Shown: piece after piece, positions 1 to 12,181 of the stretch
Position numbering within the stretch: the first letter of the stretch is position 1
Layout of the letters: each line of letters begins with the position of its first letter
Source of the DNA: Echinometra lucunter
Lineage: Eukaryota; Echinodermata; Echinoidea; Camarodonta; Echinometridae
Direction of reading: 5' to 3'
DNA length: 64,000 bases
Assembly (NCBI GenBank): GCA_029962745.1
Contig: CM057158.1
Span: 2,763,558-2,827,557, forward strand
Made by a program: the position numbers and the translations under genes
The notes under the pieces: model-generated
What the model was told of the DNA's origin: nothing
The model's database searches: none
What the model saw: the letters and a program-made list of their open reading frames with translations, nothing else

Positions 1-479
1 ATCCTGTCATGTGTACAAATTCTGTCCAAACTGTGCATTGAATTGTAATACCCATTTTATAATCCAGTTTGTCTTGAAATGACCATTCAGGCCACTAAAA
101 AGAAAATGTAAGAGTGACTGCTACAGAGATATCCGCTGTGGGCTGTATTTTGTTTATATTAGAAGGTTATGGCTTGGATTTTAATTAAGTTTTAGGGTAG
201 GTTTTCAGGTTAGGATTAGGTATTGTGTTGGATTCAGAGTAAAAGTTGAAGAAAAGATTAGTCTTAGATAAACAGTAGAGCAAGAAGCAGTGTTTGCTCG
301 AGCATGCCATTCGGATGAGCTGCCATTATAGGCAGATTGTCGATATAGTAAAATAGTCATGAAAACAGGGTTTACTATGTCTGTGTACATGTATCACATC
401 ATAATTAATTGGAATGGCAGAAGTGATCACTCAGAGTCACTACCACTAATATGTGCTTCTGTCTCTGTGGTTTGTCCAG

Positions 480-2553
480 ACTCCTGACGGAGATGAAGCA
501 GCTCAACGAGGTATAGTGAATCCAAAAAGATACGTTATGAAGCCACAGAGAGAAGGAGGAGGTAAGTATAAGATGATAGTGATTTTTTTTAAATTCATAT
601 CAGACATCTTGGTGTTGCAGTATTTTGTCTACTCCCATGGGCACCATACAGTATTTTCTAAAGTGCTTCTTTTCAGGGAAAACCATGCTTTTGCCATTGA
701 CACTGTGGACAGGAACTAAACATATCTTTACATACTCTCCCTGTCTCTGTTGCGCATATAGAGTAATACACAGAAAGTTTTTTTCTCTGTCAACTACATC
801 AAGGTTGAGCAAGCCTTCATTAAAGCAGCGATGCCAACTGTTCCTTTTTTTTGCAGTATTCAAAGTACTGCTTTTCTGAATTTTAGTTGATATACAGTTC
901 TAAGGCTTTAAAGTAGGATACACTTTTCCTCCACTTATAATACTTCTTTTCAGACATAAAAATAATGCAAAACTTGATAAAAGGTTGGCATCTGTTTTGA
1001 AGACAACTTTGTTTAAAGAACTGATTAATTTTAGAGTTTGTTAAATTAGTAAGCAAATATATTTTGTACTGTTATAATGTAAGAAAAAAGTTAACAGTCA
1101 TACCACCACTCAACTGGGAACTAGAAATTGGACATTTGCATGATTTTGTGTTATACTTCATTAGGCAATAATATCTATGATGACGAAGTAAGGACAACCC
1201 TGGAGAAACTTGCTGGTAACCAAGAGAGGGAGGGCTACATCTTAATGGATCGCATCTTACCACCCATTCACCAGAACTACCTGCAGCCATGTGGAGGGTT
1301 TGATGACCTCAAGCTATCAAAGGTCATCAGTGAGCTTGGAATATATGGGATGTTTATAAGGTAAGTGTTTAGGGTATGCAAGCCTCAATCTCTTGAGGAA
1401 AAGTTTAGTAACAGGCATCTACTGAATCTTTGATTAGCAGCTTGTATAGTAACACTGTGGAAGTTACTCATACAAGTTGAAACAAGCCACTTTATAAATG
1501 TGTAAATTACAGTCAAAACAAAAACTGTACAAGAGATCAATAAGGACTACTTTCTTGGCCAAGACCTATAACAAAATAGGAATGCATAATTTACAATTAG
1601 ATATGCTTGCTTGTAAATAAGCCTTATAAATACCCCTTTGAATAATGGTGCTGTGCAAAATAAGAAATTGTTGCTAGTGCCTCATTTGGATAAAACTGAC
1701 ATTAAAAAGGAAAAAAATAAGCAAACTATAAGTCATTTTCCTCAAAGCATTTCCAGAGCTTTGCTCTTTTCAAGTCTCAAAGCTGTTATCTCCACTAATA
1801 CTCACTCAGTAGAGTTGAGTTTGTATAGCAAATTTTAGTTTAGGAAACAGGGAATGATGAAATCAAATGTGAGAAAAATGACTTCTGTCTCATTTTGCAT
1901 TTTGATGTAACAGGTCACAGATAGGTATGCGATATTGACATATAGGTAGTTACAAACCATGGCACTTGGAAGGGTCAAGCTAGTTTCTCTTTCTTTTTCA
2001 TTGAATACCAGAAAATGATACAGTATTCTTTATAGGTCTGCAAGATTTCCATAGTCATTGCTTTAGTCTGGATGGCACTATAGGGGGGGGGGATTTTTCA
2101 AGTGATTAAAAAAAAAGAAAAAAGAGGAGAAAAAGAAGAAAAAAGGAGGAAGAAGAAAGAAGAGGGTGGGGAAAGAGAGACCTAGGGCTTGCAGCTATAT
2201 AATAGCCCTATTTGTTCATTTAAAAAGTCAATAAATTCACCTATGGGTCATCTTCCCTCCCCCCCCCCCCCCCATCAAAATACTCTGGCGCCACCTCTGA
2301 TTTGAGGGTTTAAGTGATGATAATTTGAAGACAGTCTTTTAGAAAAACCCTTCCCAGGGATCTATACCTACATGTAGGTGAACATTAAAGTTCTCTATTT
2401 TATTTTATGTGTGTGTGTTTTTTTTTCAGTCACAATGGTGAAGTGGTGTTGAATGAAAGTAAGGGTCATCTCCTACGGACTAAGCACACAAGTGAGAATG
2501 AAGGGGGCGTGGCAGCAGGAGCCTCATGCCTTGATAGTCCATTCTTAACTTGA
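480..2553 (+). CDS. GSS: Glutathione synthetase, copy 1, 3' part (last three coding exons)
   Basis: Glutathione synthetase is a cytosolic ATP-grasp enzyme that joins gamma-glutamylcysteine and glycine. Three exons are visible: 480-561, 1165-1360 and 2430-2553. All have AG acceptors and GT donors, and the phases join cleanly. The first encodes the glycine-rich ATP loop YVMKPQREGGG, the second continues NNIYDDEV and ends in SELGIYGMFIR, and the third has LLRTK, the canonical alanine-rich loop EGGVAAG, and a TGA stop after LDSPFLT. These match the C-terminal third of animal GSS in order and spacing. The upstream exons lie left of the window, so the gene is partial only because of the window edge. 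It runs convergently towards the two minus-strand paralogues. The glycine-pocket loop is conserved here, unlike in copies 2 and 3, so this copy is the likely orthodox enzyme. The family call is firm; exon edges are read by eye. Confidence 0.93.
830..992. mobile_element. MITE with GATGCCAAC terminal repeats
   Basis: GATGCCAACTGTTC at the left is matched by GTTGGCATC at the right end, 163 bp in all, with a T-rich left part containing GCAGTATT. It lies in the intron between the first two visible exons of GSS copy 1. A second family member is at 6780-6980. Confidence 0.6.
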
Positions 2554-3080
2554 CCGTGATCATCATTACATCATCTAGCTTCTTCAGTATGCTTCCACAC
2601 TTGAGACCGACGGCCAAAGAGACCGACAGCTCAGGAGACCGACAGCCCAAGAGACATACAGAACATGAGACTTAAGGTCTATTAGAGTGACAGTGTCAGT
2701 CTCATTATCCTTCTGAATAATTTTGTGAAGGTTAATGAGACTGATTACTGCCTTGCCAAAAACTTTTGTTCAGTATTCCTCAATTCTGTTTCTCCTCATT
2801 ATTTTAAATTGTCTTGTTTTATCTCTGTTTCTGATTATGTCGTTTCAGTATAATGTCTACATATTTCATGATAACTGTGTAAATGTTATATTAATGCCTT
2901 TGTATGTGTTTTTTTTCTTCTTTGTAATTTTCTTTTTATGGGAATTGAAATTAAAAGAACTTGAGCTTGAGGAAGACAACCGTGAGACAAACCTTTGTCT
3001 CACCTTTGTCTTCTTACCTTTCTGTGGATCATGGGCTGTTTGTCTGCTGGGCTTTCCTAAATCTCTGTTCTCATGTTATA

Positions 3081-3350
3081 CACTATGAACATGGTGGACA
3101 AAGAAAGCGGACAAAATAAACAACCTCTCATTCTACCCTTCACAATGGTTCTGGTAGTCAAAAGAACATCCTTTCACAGCTATTATATTTAATCATGTAG
3201 TTCCAGGTGAATATCCATGTGACACCTGTTCCACATTATTTTAGACAATAGCAGTGAAGGGATGTTCTTTTGACTACCAGAACCATTGTGAAGGGTAGAA
3301 TGAGGGGTTGTTTATTTTGTCCGCTTTCTTTGTCTGTCATGTTCATAGTG
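3081..3350. repeat. Inverted repeat, 100-bp arms, 70-nt spacer
   Basis: Arms 3081-3180 and 3251-3350 match with only a few differences (for example CACTATGAACATG against its complement). It begins 528 nt past the stop of GSS copy 1 and contains AATAAA, so it may lie in the 3' UTR or just beyond. Confidence 0.85.
3115..3120 (+). terminator. Candidate polyadenylation signal AATAAA of GSS copy 1
   Basis: AATAAA lies about 560 nt after the copy 1 stop codon, inside the left arm of an inverted repeat (3081-3350). It would make the 3' UTR end within that repeat. No other evidence. Confidence 0.3.
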
Positions 3351-3905
3351 ACAGCCAAGTAAAAGAGAATTCTACATTTCTTCTCTTGTCCAGAATTTTT
3401 AAAAAATGAGCAAGGCTTGCCCTGTTAGTTTTTTTGGAATATGATTCGATTTTGATGTAACACAGTGATCTGCATAGATTGCTACCCGAGTATTCTTGGA
3501 TGTGGTATTCTACAGGTTAATGGACGTTTGGGACAATTCTGGTGAATTCCTACACATGTTATCATTGGGCTCAGCTATTCCAATTCTGACTCAATGATTT
3601 CTTTTGACTTGATTATTTGGATTCTTACATGTGGTTGTGAAATTCGTGATAAAACAAATATATCAAGTACAATTTTTTTTTAAATGTTAATATCAAGGGA
3701 TGATAAAGCGGGGTTTTTGTATTTACTTGGCCGTACTTTTGCAGAACTTGAAATTAGTACAAGATTACCATAGTCTTCCATCCAGTATTAGACTTCCATT
3801 TCTCTATTTTATTGTAACTTTTGGTATGCTTATCGTATTGCATAAACTTGTTTGTTTTTGTTGGAAGAGTGTCGTGGATACGCAAGTGAGATGATAATAC
3901 CAGGT

Positions 3906-4190
3906 AATAATAATAAGAAGAAGAATAATAATAACAGTACTACTAATAATAATAATAACAATGATAATAATAACTCTTATTGCGGCGTTAGGGCGAATCC
4001 TTTTGTCTCCGCCTATTGTTCGGATTCGGCTCCTGCCCTATTGTGACGAAATAAACCCATTCATGGGATTCGCCCTATGGGGGGTTATAATGTTATGATA
4101 ATGATAGTCATAAAAATAATAATAACAATAATAACAATAACATTAACAAATGATGATGATGATGATGATGATGATGATAAAAATAATAAT
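3906..4190. repeat. AAT/GAT microsatellite zone
   Basis: (AAT)n-like tracts at 3906-3980 and 4110-4150 and (GAT)n at 4150-4180 surround about 100 bp of ordinary sequence. Confidence 0.8.
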
Positions 4191-4450
4191 GATAAGTTTG
4201 ATAACAGTGGCTAGTGTTACACAGTCATATATAGCATATATTATATCTTCCTTAAAATGTAAAATGACTTTTGCGGGTTGGCTTGCTCGTGTGTTGGATA
4301 CTATAAATGAATGTTTGGCAGGGAATTATTTTGCTTTGTTATCTTTCCTCTTTCTTTTCTTCTTTTTTCAATCTTTTTCACTGTAATGTCAAATATATAT
4401 AGTAAAATGTTCAAAGGGCCCAAAGGGTCCGACGAGATGCAGGGTTAAAA

Positions 4451-4656
4451 TATCAGAAAAAAATATAAAGAAGATTCACAACGATATATGGAATACACAG
4501 GGTAACCTGGTTTGTACTTCACAAGCGCTTTCGATTTAATTCTCTTCAGGTGAAGACCTGAAGAGAATTAAATCGAAAGCGCTTGTGAAGTACAAACCAG
4601 GTTACCCTGTGTATTCCATATATCGTTGTGAATCTTCTTTATATTTTTTTCTGATA
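4451..4656. repeat. Perfect palindrome, 101-bp arms, 4-nt loop
   Basis: Arms 4451-4551 and 4556-4656 are exact reverse complements by base-by-base comparison, with loop GAAG at 4552-4555. They contain AAGCGCTTTCGATTTAATTC and its complement. No recognisable coding content. Confidence 0.93.
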
Positions 4657-5408
4657 TATATACCGGTATTAAATGTTTTTTATGGAATGTATGAGACTAA
4701 ATTGGACATACCTTTGTAAACCATAAGGAATTTTGATTATGCACTGGCAGTGGAGGCCAATTTTCTATGTTTTTTAAAAAATATGGATCAGTAAAGAATC
4801 TGAATTTGAATATGGAAATTACAGAGTGGAAGTAAAAAATATTTCATAACATAAGTATGATATGATGAGCTTATATTTTACTCGAAATGAAACATTTCAG
4901 AAGCTGGGTTTTCTTTTCTCACTGGTGCTATTGCTTTAAGATATTAATTATTTGAAAGAACACAAGCAGATGATTATCACACACAAAAAAAATCATCGGG
5001 GGGGGGGGGGTTGCAGTTTGTGGTACATAGTACACTGGAATTATTTTGTGCTCAAAAATGGACATGGCAGGAACTGCTGTCACCTATTTAAGCCAAAGAC
5101 CTTGACTTTGAGAATAATCTTAATCTGAAAGAGTGCAATGAAGATGATGTAAAACATAAGTGGAATTTTTTTTTACTCAAAGAATCAGAAAGTACATTGC
5201 ATTGACTATTGACACTGCCATCATATACCGGTACATGATAAACTGAGTGTAGTGAACTACCTTTTGATCATCATTATTGCTTGTTTTTTGTGATGACTTC
5301 TGATATTTATGTCATCAACTCTATCCAGTCTGTGCTATTTTGAATATATATGTTTAGTGTTTTCAAGGCCGGTTTTTTTGTTTTGCAGATATATGATTTT
5401 TTACAATC

Positions 5409-5552
5409 TTCTTCTTCTTCTTCTTCTTCTTCTTCTTCTTCTTCTTCTTCTTCTACTTCTTCTTTCTTCTTTCTTCTTTCTTCTTTCTTCTTCTTCTTCT
5501 TCTTCTTTCTTCTTTGGCTTTTTGGTGTATGATTCATACCGAATCATACACC
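5409..5552. repeat. (TTC)n microsatellite followed by a 12-bp hairpin
   Basis: About 110 bp of CTT/TTTC repeats end at a hairpin GGTGTATGATTC / GAATCATACACC. The Leu/Ser/Glu-rich frames across it are low-complexity artefacts. Confidence 0.85.
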
Positions 5553-6701
5553 ACCTACATGCAGGTTTCTGTATTTCTTAAATATTTTAAGTCATTTCAG
5601 ATTTTACTTTTTATGAGGAGTCCAAGGAGTCCACAGATCCGGCATCAGTAACAGTCCTTTCACTTGAGATTTTCCGGGGTTCCATCATTTGGACAATCTG
5701 GCTTTGTGTTTTGAGCAGATTTCTCAGGTCTATAAAGAGAGACCTAGTCCACTCCAATACGTGGAAGGGGTCGACCACACTGGAACCTATAAGGACTCCT
5801 CTAATCTGGCATACATTAAAATAAAAACAAACAGAAAAAAAAAATCACAACAACACAAAATAAAACAAATTGAATACGGGATAGAAACAGCTGCTCGAAA
5901 AAGAGATGTAGCTGTAAGACAGAACAAGGAAATAATTTACATCATGCAGTTAGTATAAACCTGAAATATTACAAAATGAAAAGAAGCACACACTGCGAGG
6001 AGGGTTGAGATATTAAATGAAATAGCAATAGAACTGATAGCGATGAAAACGGGGCAAGAGGGTTAGTACGACAGAAGTAACAAGTAAACCAGTGGCAAGT
6101 ATTGAAACAGAGAAGTTATATTTTGAACTCTTTTTTTTTTCCCCCAGTATCATAAAATGTTTTTTTGTCTGACATTGTAAAGTTGTTATTTCCATGCAGC
6201 AATCTTGCAGAAAGGTGTAATTCAGAGAACGAAGCGGCATCTGACTGAAAACTAGATTTCCCAATTCTTTCCGGAGAGATTCAGCTTTTAGCTCCTTTCC
6301 CCCTGACATGCCTGGCACTGCAAGATGTCAGCATAATTGGAGATTAGTATAGACTTGTTTAGTAATTCTGCAGACAGCACATCACTGTCCTTCTTTCCTG
6401 TAAGCACTAGTGTAATTGGGAAGTGTATCAGGAGTGTAGTAATGGTACATAAGTCTCTTTTGGTCAGGTATATGGTGTCTACGGAGAGCATTTCAATGAT
6501 TACTGAAAATCTATTGATATCCAAATAGTGATAGATAAGAATTAAACATGGAGAAAGGTTAAAGCATAAATATTACTTGAGTATCAGCCTATAAATTTTT
6601 TTTTTAAATCTCCCCCCCCCCCCCCATCTATTTTTTTTTTTCATCTGCTTTCATCTGGCTTACACTACAATGGCAGATTCTGGCTTTTTAGATGTTACAC
6701 C

Positions 6702-7058
6702 AGGGCCCAGTAACACAAAGCTTAGCAGTTGATTGTAGGATTGATTGTTACGATTGATTGCATTGATCACTACGTCAGAGATGCCAACTGTTTCTTTTTT
6801 GCAGTATTTTATACTGTTTTTCATCAAAAATACTGCAGGTTTTTATGGAAAATACTGTTTTCCCCCAAATTGAATTACTACACATGTCTATTGCAGAAAA
6901 GGTGAAAATACTGTTTTTCCACCCAGAATACTCTCTTTCAACCCTCAAAATATGGCAATGCTCTATACAAGGTTGGCATCCCTGCTATGTGCAATCAGTC
7001 ACAAAAATCAATCATACGATCAATTGCAAAGCTTTGTGATAACAGGGCTGGGCCCAGG
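6702..7058. mobile_element. Outer MITE (GGGCCCAG...CTGGGCCC) carrying a nested insertion
   Basis: The left end CAGGGCCCAGTAACACAAAG is mirrored at the right by CTTTGTGATAACAGGG and CTGGGCCC. Inner arms rich in TTGATTG/CAATCA also pair. The pairing is interrupted at 6780-6980 by a different element. Confidence 0.6.
6780..6980. mobile_element. MITE with GATGCCAAC termini, nested
   Basis: GATGCCAACTGTTTC at the left and GTTGGCATC at the right, 201 bp. It shares the GCAGTATTTTATACTG type of interior with the element at 830-992 and sits inside the outer MITE. Confidence 0.6.
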
Positions 7059-7455
7059 TTATACCATACAGAGGTTGAGCACAATAAAATAAGAGATTGA
7101 AAAAAAAAATAAGAGTAAAAGATATGGAATCCCGTTATCACACATGTGGGGTTGTCCTTCTCTCAACATCTTTTATTGCAACCATCTCAGTGCCTTATAA
7201 AAGCTATAGAGAATGAACATTTGTTTAATATTGTGCTTTATGAACTAAAAAGAATGGTTATTGTGAATTAAATATGATTACATGGTCTATACAGATGAAG
7301 AAATATCTTAAAATTTATAAGATTGAGAATTTTATGTTGCTAATGACTTAAATGTATTTGGGTATTGTACTTGACAACTCATCATGGAAAAAAAAAAGGA
7401 AAAAAAAAAAAAAAAAACACCCCAAAACTATTGTGATTATTTCTAAAGTGTGGTT

Positions 7456-7573
7456 CATAATTATGTGCAAACATTGTATATGTATGATTAGTAGTCTGTA
7501 TATTGTAATTTGACCATAATTATGTGCAAGTATTGTATATGTATGATTAGTTGTCTGTATATTGTAATTTGAC
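7456..7573. repeat. Tandem duplication, 59-bp period
   Basis: Two nearly identical units of CATAATTATGTGCAANNATT plus GTATATGTATGATTAGT. Confidence 0.85.
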
Positions 7574-8086
7574 CAGACGTTTAATTTGTATATCAGGTTC
7601 ATGGATTCACTCAATAAATCATTATGTATTTGATTAAGAAATGTAATCACTCGATTGTGTTTATTTCAGGCTTGTCGTGGAGAATTTTGATCTGGTTTTT
7701 TAAAGGCCAATTTTCAATTTCCGTGATGTGTGTGTTTTGTTTTTTGTTTTTAAGCAAACAACAAAACACAAATGTATCAACCGAAGGTCTCCTTTTCTTA
7801 TTGAACTTTTAACAGGAATGGTTATCCGACACATGCGCCAAATTCTTCTCTTTTTTTTTTTTTTTTTGTTCATAACTTGTGTGCTAATTTAAGGAGGAGG
7901 ATTAACTCTGCCGCAGATTCCCATTGAGAAAAAAACAAACAAACAAAAAACAGAAGAGTCTATTTAGGGCTAAAAATCATAATATTCAACAGGAGATTGG
8001 AATCCTTATCGTTTACTTTTTTTGTATCGGGGAAGAGCCGGCGGGGTCTAGAAGTTATATATATGTTAGATTTTTTTTTTTTTTTT

Positions 8087-8121
<35 letters not shown>

Positions 8122-8149
8122 TCTTTATTTCTATGCCTCCGCGCCGGGC

Positions 8150-8720
8150 CTGGTGCCAATAGCATTAAGTTTTTGAGCTGTCTGTCTGTTTGTCCGTCCG
8201 TCCCACTTTTTCATATCTCAAGAACCGCTTGAGGTATTAATTTTAAAACACCGAAGGTAGACGATCTGATTACATTTTTGAGTATGTAGGTCAAAGGTCA
8301 GAGGTCAAAGGTCAATATATGACATTTCCTATGCTACTTTCATCATATCTCAAGAACTATTTGAGGTATGAACTTCAAACTTGGTGCTAGTTTGCAACAT
8401 CATAGGAAGTAGATCTTCAGATTATGGTGTATGTTGGCCAAAGGTCACATGCCAATTTTGAAAGTGCATATTTTAGCTTTGTTAACACAATATTTCAATA
8501 ACTATTTGAAGTACGAACTTTAAACTCAGTGCTAGTATGGGCATCACTATAGAAAGATCATCTGATTAGATTTATGGGTACAAAGGTCAAAAGTCATAGA
8601 GGTCAATATGCCAGGAATGAAAGTTTTTTAGTTTTCTTATCACTTTATTTCAGCTATGTATCCACGACTAGAAGGAGACAAAGTGGTGAGACATTTGGGT
8701 TGTTAGGTCAAAGGTCAAAG
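8150..8720. repeat. About 140-bp tandem repeats with AGGTCA clusters
   Basis: Three diverged units each start near CATATCTCAAGAACNNNTTGAGGTAT, pass CATCTGATTAGATTT and end in AAAGGTCA(A/C) motifs. The first ends with AGGTCAAAGGTCA and GAGGTCAAAGGTCAAT. A CTGTCTGTCTGTTTGTCCGTCC tract precedes them. Confidence 0.7.
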
Positions 8721-9183
8721 ATATAAATTAAGATGCAATTATATTACTTTATTATGTTATCATATTGATATACAAAAACAGTCTGAACCATGAAGTTAAC
8801 TGAATACAGGCAGAGGCATAGAGTAGACGCAGTCACACATTCATATTGTTTTCTTATTTTCCACTGAGAGCCATGCTAGGATCGGACCCAGTAACTGATT
8901 CATTTTCATTATATCCCTGTGTGTAAGTATTTTTGATACGTAGCAATCGGGAATGATGAATAAGATACTACAAGATTTTAAATAGAAAACGTTTTTTGGC
9001 TTTATCTGAAGGGAAGTTTTTGGCTATGACGAATGTCTGCTCCAGGCATTGTTCCGATCTTTTGCTCGCTCGTTTCCATGTCCGCATGTCGTGTTGTGTC
9101 CGCATCAAAATCATTCGGTTTCGAGAAATTAGAATTCAGTGTGATGTCAGTACTTAAAAAATGCTGTCATGATGGGCAGGGTA

Positions 9184-10172
9184 CACCGGCGTAAATCCAC
9201 TTTGAGGAGTGAGAGGGGGGGGGGGGGGGGGGGATGATCGACTTTTTTGCCGATTTTTTTTTCCCTGTCAAACTCACACCTAAGTATAAACACACGCCCT
9301 CACCCACCCGCACAGACCCCCCTACACACATTTTAATTTTCATTTTGCGAGCGAGCAAAAAATTACCACTTTTCTGGTTTTTAGTTGTTTATTTATTTAT
9401 TTATTTCGTTTTATTTATACAGGGTAGCCCCGTCAGTAATCTTGTACTGTTTTTCAGGGGGCCCTGTAGACAAATATATACAAAATAACAATCAAACAAA
9501 CAAAAGAACATAACAAAATAACAAACATAACAAACAAAATAAACATAACTAAATACATGAAACAAGATGAAAGTAAGGAAGTGGAGAACAAGACTAAATA
9601 TAACAGGTTTCAACCAGTATTGTAAGGAAAAGAAATTCAAATGAAGTTATGGAAGCATACCCCCCCCCCCCCCCCTCCCCCATAATAATCTAGATACAGG
9701 TAACTAAGTTGCATTTTCAAGTAGAAATTCTAAAATATGATGAGCGAGCGAGCCAAAAATAACCACTTTAGTGGTTTTCAATCGCATTTTCAAATAGAAA
9801 TTCTAACATATGATGAGCGAGCAAAGCGAGCGAGCCAAAAATAACCACTTTTCTGGTTTTCAATCGCATTTTCAAATAGAAATTCTAAAATATGATAAGC
9901 GAGCGAGCCAAAAATAACCACTTTTGTGGTTTTCAGTCGCATTTTCAAATAGAAATTCTAAAATATGAGCGAGCAAAGCAAGCGAGCCAAAAATAACCAC
10001 TTTTCTGATTTTCAGTGGCATTTTTAAATAGAAATTCTAAAATATGATGGTTGTTTTATGACAGATTACTAACAATTTTACTAATTGATTAATTCAAATA
10101 TCATTTCTTCCTGAAAAAGTGGGGGGGGGGGGGATATATCCCCCATCCCCCCCCCCCGGGATTTACGCCAAT
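9184..10172. mobile_element. 989-bp non-autonomous transposon with 9-bp target duplication
   Basis: The termini are CACCGGCGTAAATCC and GGATTTACGCCAAT, flanked by the direct repeat GGCAGGGTA (9175-9183 and 10173-10181). G- and C-homopolymers lie near both ends. The interior has several roughly 90-bp tandem units holding AAAAATAACCACTTT, CAAATAGAAATTC and GAGCGAGCGAG. No transposase is visible. A 9-bp duplication fits a Mutator-like mechanism, by inference. Confidence 0.75.
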
Positions 10173-10681
10173 GGCAGGGTAAGTTAACAATTTCAATTTG
10201 GAGCACATATTTTAGTTGTGAGAGGGTGCTCCGACATATATGTCCCGCCTACCTTTGCCCGGGTTTTATTTCGTTAAAATCATATAAAGGCGTAAGGGCA
10301 TTTTTTTTGCAGAGAAGGCTGACGTCCTTGTATGCTTTCCCCGGATATTAACTCTCCAATATTCCTGTAGAAAATGATTACACAGTAAAAATCCAACCGT
10401 GCAGACACTGACATGCGAATGTTAATTTATGGTTTTATTCAAACGGAATAATATCAGTTAAGAATTGCATGTGTCAACATCAACAACAATGCGAAATCTA
10501 CTCATCGATTTCATTAATGAAATCTTTAGAAAAAAAAAGTAGCAATTATCACTTTTAATACGACAAAAATATATATACTATTTGTAACGAATTTTGAAAA
10601 GGGGATGCTGCACGTTATAATACTATCATTTTGTAGATATTATCATTATTAAGTAGTCATTTACAACAGAAAACACCTGGG

Positions 10682-10799
10682 CTGCGTTTCACGAAACCGT
10701 CATAAGTCTAACTTCTTGGACATCCCATTGAAACCCGTGTTGTAGAATTAACAAGGGATGTCCATGAACTTAGACTTATGACGGTTTCGTGAAACGCAG
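10682..10799. repeat. Inverted-repeat element, arms about 45 bp
   Basis: Arms 10682-10726 and 10755-10799 start and end with CTGCGTTTCACGAAACCGTC and its complement. The spacer is 28 bp. It has the outline of a small foldback MITE. Confidence 0.7.
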
Positions 10800-10802
10800 T
10801 CC

Positions 10803-10913
10803 TGGGGGCGTTACTGACAAATTGACTCTCAGCCAATTAGATGTAATTATTTCAGTAGCTTCTAACAGTTGACGGTAAACATAACTGGCAAGACACATGA
10901 TGAAACGCACCCA
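10803..10913. mobile_element. Diverged relative of the GCGTTTCATGA MITE
   Basis: It shares CTCTCAGCCAAT(T/C)AGATG and TTTCAGTAGCTTNTAACAGT with the element at 15650-15787 and ends in ATGATGAAACGCACCC. It lies immediately beside the preceding foldback. Confidence 0.5.
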
Positions 10914-11486
10914 GGACATTATTTTTTAACTTGACAGTGTAAAGTTAATACCAGTACATCTACAATTAACGTATGTCAACGAAAACAAACACGAAGTATA
11001 CAGGACGCCGAAGAGTACGGAAGATGTAGGTGTTGAACAAAAACATTAAATATTCAATAATCAGCATTCAGTATTACGTTATAAAAATATGTATACATAT
11101 AATTCTTGAAAATCGTCAGGCCATTGCGAAAACAGCAGAGGCAAGCTAATCGATTTACTTAAAGTTTACTTTGCAAGTATAAGAAATCTTATTCACTCAC
11201 AGAACTGTGCATAATGCACGATCATATTCCATTTAATTACGCAATGCAACCTCCAATTGTGTTATTATATTTACCAAAACTGGTAATAATGTTTTCTTGT
11301 ATGTGCATGTATCATTATTGTTTTCTATGTACTTAAAAGGTAGAACCCGGTTCTGGGAAATGTCGAATGTATTCATTCAATCATATTATGCGCAGCAAAA
11401 TACTTTCCGGCAAAAGAGCCTTAATTTCCTTGAGGAAAAAATTTGGTTACTAGTCTTAACGTTTTCCAAACGTTTTCCGGAGTTAT

Positions 11487-11690
11487 AGTATTTGAAGGCA
11501 TTCATTTTTTTTTAAGCAACAGATTTTCAGGCATGCACAGAATCATTACTCGAGTTTTAAAGATGGCTTAAAAACTTTTTCTGAAGGTAGTAGTAGTTGA
11601 AGGTATTCACTTTTCGTAAGCAACCTGTCATTAGGCATGCATAGAATTTAAGTAGTATCATAACCCGAGTTTTAAAGTGGGTTATGGATA
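11487..11690. repeat. Diverged tandem duplication
   Basis: Both halves contain GTAGTA(T/G)TTGAAGG, TAAGCAAC, AGGCATGCA(C/T)AGAAT and CGAGTTTTAAAG. Period about 110 bp. In the gap between convergent copies 1 and 2. Confidence 0.65.
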
Positions 11691-12181
11691 TAAAGCTGGA
11701 TATAAGTTTTTAAAGGTGAAGTTTCATTCTACTTTACATGTTAACATTTAATGCAAATAGGTTACTGAATTTATATCAACCCGACTGAAAGAAGTTTTGC
11801 GTAGTTTACGAACATGTCTTCATTTTAACAGCCGACTATGTTCTACGTATCAAAATAAGAATCCTCTTCCATCATGTCCATGGTGAGTTTAAGTTCTATG
11901 TTTAGAAACCTCTGTATAAGACCTCTGGACATCCTGAAAGATATAAGGCACACATGCTGGGAGTCGGACTGTACCGAGTGTTTTCCTGACTCGCTACGAT
12001 TTGTACCAAGCCAACTTGGCACCTAACTCCGCAAGACTTAGCACAAACTTGATCCCCACCCGAAAGTGCACTCAAAGCAGTGAAAACATCTAAAAGTAAT
12101 GGTAAATATCTTTCGAGAGCGGATATTTTTTTATGGAAATGGGTCGAACAGACTGCACGTCCGAGCCTTTCCAGATGCGAT

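Larger units (their letters stand above)
2554..12181. other. Intergenic region between convergent GSS copies 1 and 2
   Basis: No gene is seen. It holds the repeats listed separately (3081, 4451, 5409, 6702, 7456, 8150, 9184, 10682, 10803, 11487). A run of three GAGACCGACAG-like units lies at 2604-2655, just past the copy 1 stop. A repeat with the palindromic core CAGGGTAGCCCC...AGGGGGCCCTG lies at 9417-9468. Sequence at 5560-6600 and 10920-11480 is unremarkable. Confidence 0.7.

Noticed and set aside
5307..5581. Poly-Leu / poly-Glu frames
   Set aside because: Products of the (TTC)n microsatellite read on both strands.
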